Assembly: GCA_946535685.1 (NCBI GenBank)
Contig: CAMNDR010000011.1
Span: 1-10,752 of the forward strand
Source of the DNA: an uncultured Clostridia bacterium
GTDB lineage: Bacteria; Bacillota; Clostridia; Oscillospirales; Ruminococcaceae
Direction: 5' to 3'
Length of the DNA: 10,752 nt
Shown piece by piece: positions 7,191 to 10,752 of the stretch. The notes beneath the pieces were generated by a model that was given only the letters and a program-made list of their open reading frames with translations, searched no databases and was not told the DNA's origin. Position 1 is the first letter of the stretch. Each line of letters opens with the position of its first letter. Position numbers and translations under genes: made by a program.

Positions 7191-7718
7191 TCAATTTGGC
7201 TGCGGAGCGTTATGGCTGTTTTGTTTAGAATTGATAAGTTGAATATAAAATTCCCGCTTTTCATCCCAGCTGTCATGTTCTTCTTTTGACCATCCATCAT
7301 CACAATGAAGTTGATTGGCTTTTATGATCGCTAAATCATAGTTTTCATTGATAATAGCCTGTTCTACTTCGTTTTCTATTTGTTGCAAGTGCTTGACTTT
7401 TTTGTTGTGCTTCATACTTGGCAACAGCATCATCGAGATAGAAAGCATCAAAAGGCCAATCGAAACGGCAAAAAAGAGCACAAAATACTTGTTCTTATCC
7501 TTGTTTTTATATTTCTGGAATTCGTATTCCTTATCCTGCAGTCTCTCCTGATGTTCCATCTCTTTGATTTTAACTCTTGCATCGTATGCTGCATCACTTA
7601 ATTCGGTAAGTACGACTTTTCCACCGCAGTATAGGCAAAAGAATGTATCAAGGTCGTTCTGAAGTTCAAGAGTACCGCCACAGTGCGGACAAGTGATGGA
7701 TCTAAGTTTGTCGTCCAT
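7191..7718 (-). CDS. Zinc-ribbon, single-pass membrane protein of unknown function
   Basis: A 175-residue protein with three parts. Residues 8-34 form a zinc ribbon (Cys10, Cys13, Cys28, Cys31 in CPHCGG and CLYCGG). Residues about 42-77 are a charged helical stretch likely to form a coiled coil (VKIKEMEHQERLQDKEYEF). Residues about 78-100 are one membrane helix (YFVLFFAVSIGLLMLSISMM). A helical C-terminal domain (about 103-175; NYDLAIIKANQLHCDDGW, then WDEKREFYIQLIN) resembles C-terminal regions I associate with similar zinc-ribbon membrane proteins of clostridia. With a cytoplasmic ribbon, the C-terminal domain would be outside; topology is not certain. ATG 7718 is preceded on the - strand by AAGGAGG, 7 bases away. 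It is transcribed from a consensus promoter overlapped by an inverted repeat and is followed by the 58-residue gene. Its AT-rich codon use is unlike the neighbours, suggesting transfer. Function unknown. Confidence 0.8.
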   Translation of the reverse strand: MDDKLRSITCPHCGGTLELQNDLDTFFCLYCGGKVVLTELSDAAYDARVKIKEMEHQERLQDKEYEFQKYKNKDKNKYFVLFFAVSIGLLMLSISMMLLPSMKHNKKVKHLQQIENEVEQAIINENYDLAIIKANQLHCDDGWSKEEHDSWDEKREFYIQLINSKQNSHNAPQPN

Positions 7719-7785
7719 ATGGAGCCCTCCTTAAACATAACAAATTGTCGAAATGGCCATATTGGATTTGTCCGGTGTTTAAAAC

Positions 7786-7813
7786 TCTTATTATATTATA
7801 CAATATAATAAGA
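7786..7813. promoter_or_regulatory. 12-bp perfect inverted repeat over the -10 box, candidate operator
   Basis: Arms 7786-7797 and 7802-7813 are exact reverse complements (TCTTATTATATT and its mate) around a 4-base ATAC centre. The repeat covers the whole -10 box and part of the spacer of the - strand promoter, which is the classical place for a repressor to block polymerase. No regulator gene is in the window. An AT-rich palindrome can also arise by chance or melt as a hairpin. Confidence 0.5.
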
Positions 7814-7823
7814 CTGCTGTCAA
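7795..7823 (-). promoter_or_regulatory. Perfect consensus promoter of the - strand island
   Basis: On the - strand, TTGACA (complement of 7818-7823), a 17-base spacer and TATAAT (complement of 7795-7800). Transcription would begin near 7788, giving a leader of about 70 bases before the zinc-ribbon gene. Confidence 0.87.
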
Positions 7824-7976
7824 GATGATTTTACATTAAATATTGGTTTATAGAATAGTTGCAGGGCCTTTTGATCCATTCCTCGCCGGATTTTTGACGA
7901 ACAGAACGCCCTGCATTTGTGCAGGATGCACAAAGAAGATGAGGGAAATTCAGCGGAAGCATGTGCCGAAAAGGGC
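7824..7976. other. Divergent intergenic region upstream of the GH94 promoter
   Basis: This is the part of the 355-base gap between the divergent zinc-ribbon and GH94 genes that lies between their promoters. I see no gene in it. It holds GCAGGGC (7861-7867) paired at a distance with GCCCTGC (7908-7914), CCTGCA-TTTG-TGCAGG (7910-7925), and the overlapping palindrome listed separately. The left part is AT-rich and the right part returns to the base composition of the + strand genes. Confidence 0.5.
7916..7934. promoter_or_regulatory. 19-nt palindrome upstream of the GH94 promoter, candidate regulator site
   Basis: TTTGTGCA (7916-7923), GGA, TGCACAAA (7927-7934): two perfect 8-bp half-sites, 43 bases before the -35 box, centred about 87 bases before the expected transcription start. 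Such a position would suit an activator rather than a simple repressor. It overlaps a second inverted repeat (7910-7925), so mutually exclusive RNA or cruciform structures are an alternative reading. Confidence 0.4.
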
Positions 7977-8005
7977 TTGCCATCAGCCGGAAAATATGGT
8001 ATAAT
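7977..8005 (+). promoter_or_regulatory. Sigma-A promoter of the cellobiose phosphorylase gene
   Basis: TTGCCA (7977-7982), a 17-base spacer and a perfect TATAAT (8000-8005), with an extended -10 TGG at 7997-7999. Transcription would start near 8012, giving a leader of about 62 bases. Confidence 0.82.
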
Positions 8006-8073
8006 GTACTTAGTGTTCTGTGGGATCAGCCATGATAATACAGAATGACAAAACCAGAAAAGGAGTAATCACT

Positions 8074-10533
8074 ATGCAGAAATTCGGACATTTTGATGAC
8101 GCCAGGAAAGAATACGTCATCACTTCCCCGAGAACACCCTATCCGTGGATCAATTACCTCGGAACACAGGCTTTTTTCTCCCTGATCTCCAATACCGCAG
8201 GCGGCTACAGCTTCTATAAGGATGCCCGTCTGAGAAGAATCACACGCTATCGCTACAATAACGTGCCGATCGACATGGGCGGCCGCTATTTCTATATCAA
8301 GGACGGCGATACCATCTGGAATCCCGGCTGGTCCCCGGTCAAGACGGAGCTCGATTTCTACGAGTGCCGCCACGGTATGGGCTATACCATCATCACCGGC
8401 AAGAAGAATGACCTCAAGGCTGAGGTGACCTTCTTCGTTCCCCAGAACTATGACGGCGAAGTGCAGCAGGTCGTGCTCACCAATGAGGGCAGCGCTGCCA
8501 AGACCTTCAAGTTCTTCTCCTTCGCTGAGTGGTGTCTGTGGGATGCACAGGATGACTGCACCAACTTCCAGAGAAACTTCTCTACCGGCCGTGTTGAGGT
8601 CGTTGGTTCTACCATTTACCACAAGACCGAGTACCGTGACCGCCGTGACCACTTCGCATTCTATACCGTCAATGACACCATCGACGGCTATGATACCGAC
8701 CGTGATTCTTTCATCGGCCTGTACAACGGCTTCGGCGATCCGCAGGCTGTCACCGCCGGCAAGGCAAACAACTCCTTCGCAGACGGCTGGTCTCCAATCG
8801 CTTCCCATTATAAGGAAATCACCCTCCAGCCCGGCGAGACCAAGACCCTCGTATTCATCCTCGGCTATGTGGAAATGCCGGCGGACAAGAAGTTCGAGGC
8901 AGACGGCGTGACCATCAACAAGGAAAAGGCACTTGCCATGATCGACAAGTACAATACCCCTGAGAAGGTCGCTGCAGGTCTGGCTGAGCTGCGTGCTGCA
9001 TGGGACAAGCTCCTCGGTATCTTCAATGTCAACACACCGGACGACAAGGTCAACAGAATGGTCAACATCTGGAACCAGTACCAGTGCATGGTGACCTTCA
9101 ATCTGTCCCGCTCCGCTTCCTACTTCGAGAGCGGTATCGGCAGAGGCATGGGCTTCCGTGACTCCAACCAGGATATCCTCGGCTTTGTTCACCAGATCCC
9201 GGATCGTGCAAGAGAGCGTCTGATCGACCTCGCTTCCACACAGCTTGAGGACGGCGGCTGCTATCATCAGTATCAGCCTCTGACCAAGAAGGGCAACTCC
9301 GACATCGGCGGCGACTTCTCCGATGATCCGCTGTGGATGATCCTGTCTGTCGGCGCTTATATCAAGGAGAGCGGCGACTGGGGCATCCTCGATGAGCTGG
9401 TTCCGTATGACAACGATGCATCCAAGGCGAAGCCGATGCTCGATCATCTGACGGTTTCCTTCTATCATATCGTCAACAACCTCGGCCCGCACGGACTGCC
9501 GCTGGCAATGCGTGCTGACTGGAACGACTGCATCAATCTGTCCTGCTTCTCGGATACGCCGGGTGAGTCCTTCCAGACCTACACCAATCCGAAATTTGCA
9601 GCAGAGGGCGGCTATTCCAAGGTGGCTGAGTCCGTGATGGTCGCTACGCTGTTTACCTATGCAGGCCCGACCTATGTCGGCATTCTGAAGCATCTGGGCA
9701 AGGATGATGAGGCTGCCAAGGCACAGGCTGAGATCGACAAGATGAAGGCAAATGTCATGGAATCTGCCTTTGACGGAGACTGGTTCCTGCGTGCCTATGA
9801 TGCAAACGGCAACAAGATGGGCTCCAAGGAGTGCGAGGAAGGCCAGATCTTCATCGAGCCGCAGGGCTTTGCGATCATGTCCGAGATCGGCAAGGAGCAG
9901 GGCGCTGACAAGAAGACCCTGGCTGCCATCGAGGAGCGTCTGAACACCAAGTATGGTCTGGTGCTGAACAATCCGGCATTCTCCAAGTACTACATCCAGT
10001 ACGGTGAGATCTCCACCTATCCGGGCGGCTACAAGGAGAACGCAGGTATCTTCACACACAATAACGCTTGGATCATCTGCGCTGCTGCCTATGCAGGCGA
10101 GGGCGATCAGGCATTCAAGTACTACAGCGAGATCGCTCCGGCATTCAACGAGGAGATCTCCGATCTGCACAAGACTGAGCCGTATGTATACGGTCAGATG
10201 GTAGCCGGCAAGGATGCTTCCCGCTTCGGCGAGGGCAAGAACTCCTGGCTGACTGGTACTGCTGCATGGAATATGGTTGCGATTTCGCAGTATATCCTCG
10301 GCGTACAGCCTGATTTCGACGGTCTGAAGGTAGATCCGTCCATCCCGCACGAGTGGGACGGCTTCACAGCGACCCGTCAGTTCCGTGGTGCGACCTACAA
10401 CATCAAGGTCGAGAATCCGAACCATGTCTGCAAGGGTGTCAAGTCCCTGACGGTTGACGGCAAGGCTGTTGACGGCGTTGTGGTTCCGACCTTCGACGGC
10501 GGCGAGCATGAGGTTGTCGTTGTTCTTGGCTAA
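8074..10533 (+). CDS. cbpA: Cellobiose phosphorylase (GH94)
   Basis: Cytoplasmic inverting enzyme that splits cellobiose with phosphate into alpha-glucose 1-phosphate and glucose, saving ATP during growth on cellulose. The 819-residue length fits the family (about 810-820). The N-terminal beta-sandwich opens [19 protein letters not shown], followed by [25 protein letters not shown] and [14 protein letters not shown] lie in the helical barrel, and [10 protein letters not shown] (DWND at residues 482-485) contains the general acid region, near D490 of the Cellvibrio gilvus enzyme. The C-terminus has IPHEWDGF and FRGATYNI. The sequence follows clostridial cellobiose phosphorylases rather than cellodextrin phosphorylases. 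ATG 8074 is chosen because AAAGGAG (8059-8065) sits 8 bases ahead and family members begin there; an in-frame ATG at 8032 lacks a good site. No signal peptide. Own promoter, hairpin after the stop, and strong use of C-ending and CGT codons suggesting high expression. No transporter is adjacent. Confidence 0.95.
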   Translation: MQKFGHFDDARKEYVITSPRTPYPWINYLGTQAFFSLISNTAGGYSFYKDARLRRITRYRYNNVPIDMGGRYFYIKDGDTIWNPGWSPVKTELDFYECRHGMGYTIITGKKNDLKAEVTFFVPQNYDGEVQQVVLTNEGSAAKTFKFFSFAEWCLWDAQDDCTNFQRNFSTGRVEVVGSTIYHKTEYRDRRDHFAFYTVNDTIDGYDTDRDSFIGLYNGFGDPQAVTAGKANNSFADGWSPIASHYKEITLQPGETKTLVFILGYVEMPADKKFEADGVTINKEKALAMIDKYNTPEKVAAGLAELRAAWDKLLGIFNVNTPDDKVNRMVNIWNQYQCMVTFNLSRSASYFESGIGRGMGFRDSNQDILGFVHQIPDRARERLIDLASTQLEDGGCYHQYQPLTKKGNSDIGGDFSDDPLWMILSVGAYIKESGDWGILDELVPYDNDASKAKPMLDHLTVSFYHIVNNLGPHGLPLAMRADWNDCINLSCFSDTPGESFQTYTNPKFAAEGGYSKVAESVMVATLFTYAGPTYVGILKHLGKDDEAAKAQAEIDKMKANVMESAFDGDWFLRAYDANGNKMGSKECEEGQIFIEPQGFAIMSEIGKEQGADKKTLAAIEERLNTKYGLVLNNPAFSKYYIQYGEISTYPGGYKENAGIFTHNNAWIICAAAYAGEGDQAFKYYSEIAPAFNEEISDLHKTEPYVYGQMVAGKDASRFGEGKNSWLTGTAAWNMVAISQYILGVQPDFDGLKVDPSIPHEWDGFTATRQFRGATYNIKVENPNHVCKGVKSLTVDGKAVDGVVVPTFDGGEHEVVVVLG

Positions 10534-10546
10534 ATAGTGCATATCG

Positions 10547-10573
10547 TGAGAGGGGAGCATGGCTCCCCTCTCA
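10547..10573 (+). terminator. GC-rich hairpin after the GH94 gene
   Basis: A perfect 12-bp stem (10547-10558 with 10562-10573) with a 3-base ATG loop, 13 bases after the stop codon. It lacks a T-tract, so it may be a poor terminator but a good 3'-end protector of an abundant message. It is immediately followed by a second small hairpin (10583-10587 with 10592-10596). Confidence 0.6.
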
Positions 10574-10582
10574 GCTTGTCGT

Positions 10583-10633
10583 GGTGCTGACGCACCGGTG
10601 AGCGCCCCACCCCCAACCCCCTCCCCGATGGGG
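10583..10633. repeat. C-rich intergenic element related to the 1938-2024 repeat, with G-quadruplex motif on the - strand
   Basis: A GGTGC-N4-GCACC hairpin is followed by four C-runs, CCCC (10605-10608), CCCCC (10610-10614), CCCCC (10617-10621) and CCCC (10623-10626), separated by A, AA and T, then GGGG (10630-10633) pairing with the last run. The order hairpin, CACCC..CAACCC..CTCCCC, GGGG is the same as at 1966-2004, so both look like members of one intergenic repeat family. The - strand has four G-runs with loops of 1-2 bases, a strong quadruplex motif. Confidence 0.5.
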
Positions 10634-10653
10634 TAATGTCATTAAGCTAAGAA

Positions 10654-10752
10654 ATGAAAGAGAAGGAAACGGGAGTATGCAAGAAGCAATATGACATACT
10701 CCTGCCCTTAATCTTCTAAAAAAGGGCACGACGAAAAGACAGACCCGAGATC
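10654..10752. other. Window tail with two stem-loops and no recognisable gene
   Basis: GGAGTATG (10672-10679) pairs with CATACTCC (10695-10702) and, directly next to it, TGCCCTT (10703-10709) pairs with AAGGGCA (10722-10728). A 21-codon frame from ATG 10654 (MKEKETGVCKKQYDILLPLIF) ends at TAA 10717, beside the run CTAAAAAAGG. It could be the start of a structured leader or the edge of a mobile element beyond the window, but nothing here decides between them. Confidence 0.3.

Noticed and set aside
8026..10560. 844-codon open frame antisense to the cellobiose phosphorylase gene
   Set aside because: It is a mirror of the codon bias of the GH94 gene, which avoids TTA, CTA and TCA. The translation has no recognisable domain and there is no ribosome binding site or promoter reading that way.

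Overview
The window looks like a chromosomal segment of a fibre-degrading Gram-positive gut or rumen bacterium of the Ruminococcus / Oscillospiraceae type. The basis is a GH31 alpha-xylosidase and a GH94 cellobiose phosphorylase close to clostridial sequences, a secreted protein with clostridial-type cell-wall-binding repeats, strong AGGAGG ribosome binding sites and consensus sigma-A promoters. The species is not determined. Most genes are GC-rich, but the stretch from about 6970 to 7860 is visibly AT-rich.

Layout on the + strand: the 3' part of a GH31 alpha-xylosidase (3-1919); a run of four hairpins (1938-2024) of a dispersed intergenic-repeat type; a small PH-domain protein (2093-2515) and an FkbM-type methyltransferase (2531-3640), probably cotranscribed; a possible 26-27 codon ORF (3673-3756); a secreted protein with about 19 wall-binding repeats and a C39-like cysteine peptidase domain (3774-5561), closed by a strong terminator. 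The U-tract of that terminator runs directly into a consensus promoter for a DUF1015-family gene (5698-6930), which has its own terminator.

A two-gene island follows on the - strand (6970-7718). It holds a zinc-ribbon/single-pass membrane protein and a 58-residue basic protein that is too short for most gene callers. Its promoter is a perfect consensus (TTGACA-17-TATAAT) whose -10 box sits inside a 12-bp perfect inverted repeat. Divergent from it is a well-expressed-looking cellobiose phosphorylase gene (8074-10533) with an extended -10 promoter and an upstream 19-nt palindrome. A C-rich element related to the 1938-2024 repeat, with a strong G-quadruplex motif on the - strand, lies after this gene. 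The last ~100 bases hold small stem-loops and no recognisable gene.

Functionally, the two carbohydrate enzymes fit intracellular use of plant cell-wall oligosaccharides: xyloglucan-derived alpha-xylosides through GH31 and cellobiose through phosphorolysis. They are separate transcription units, and the genes between them have no evident shared pathway. The most promising material for something undescribed is the AT-rich - strand island and the paired intergenic repeat elements.
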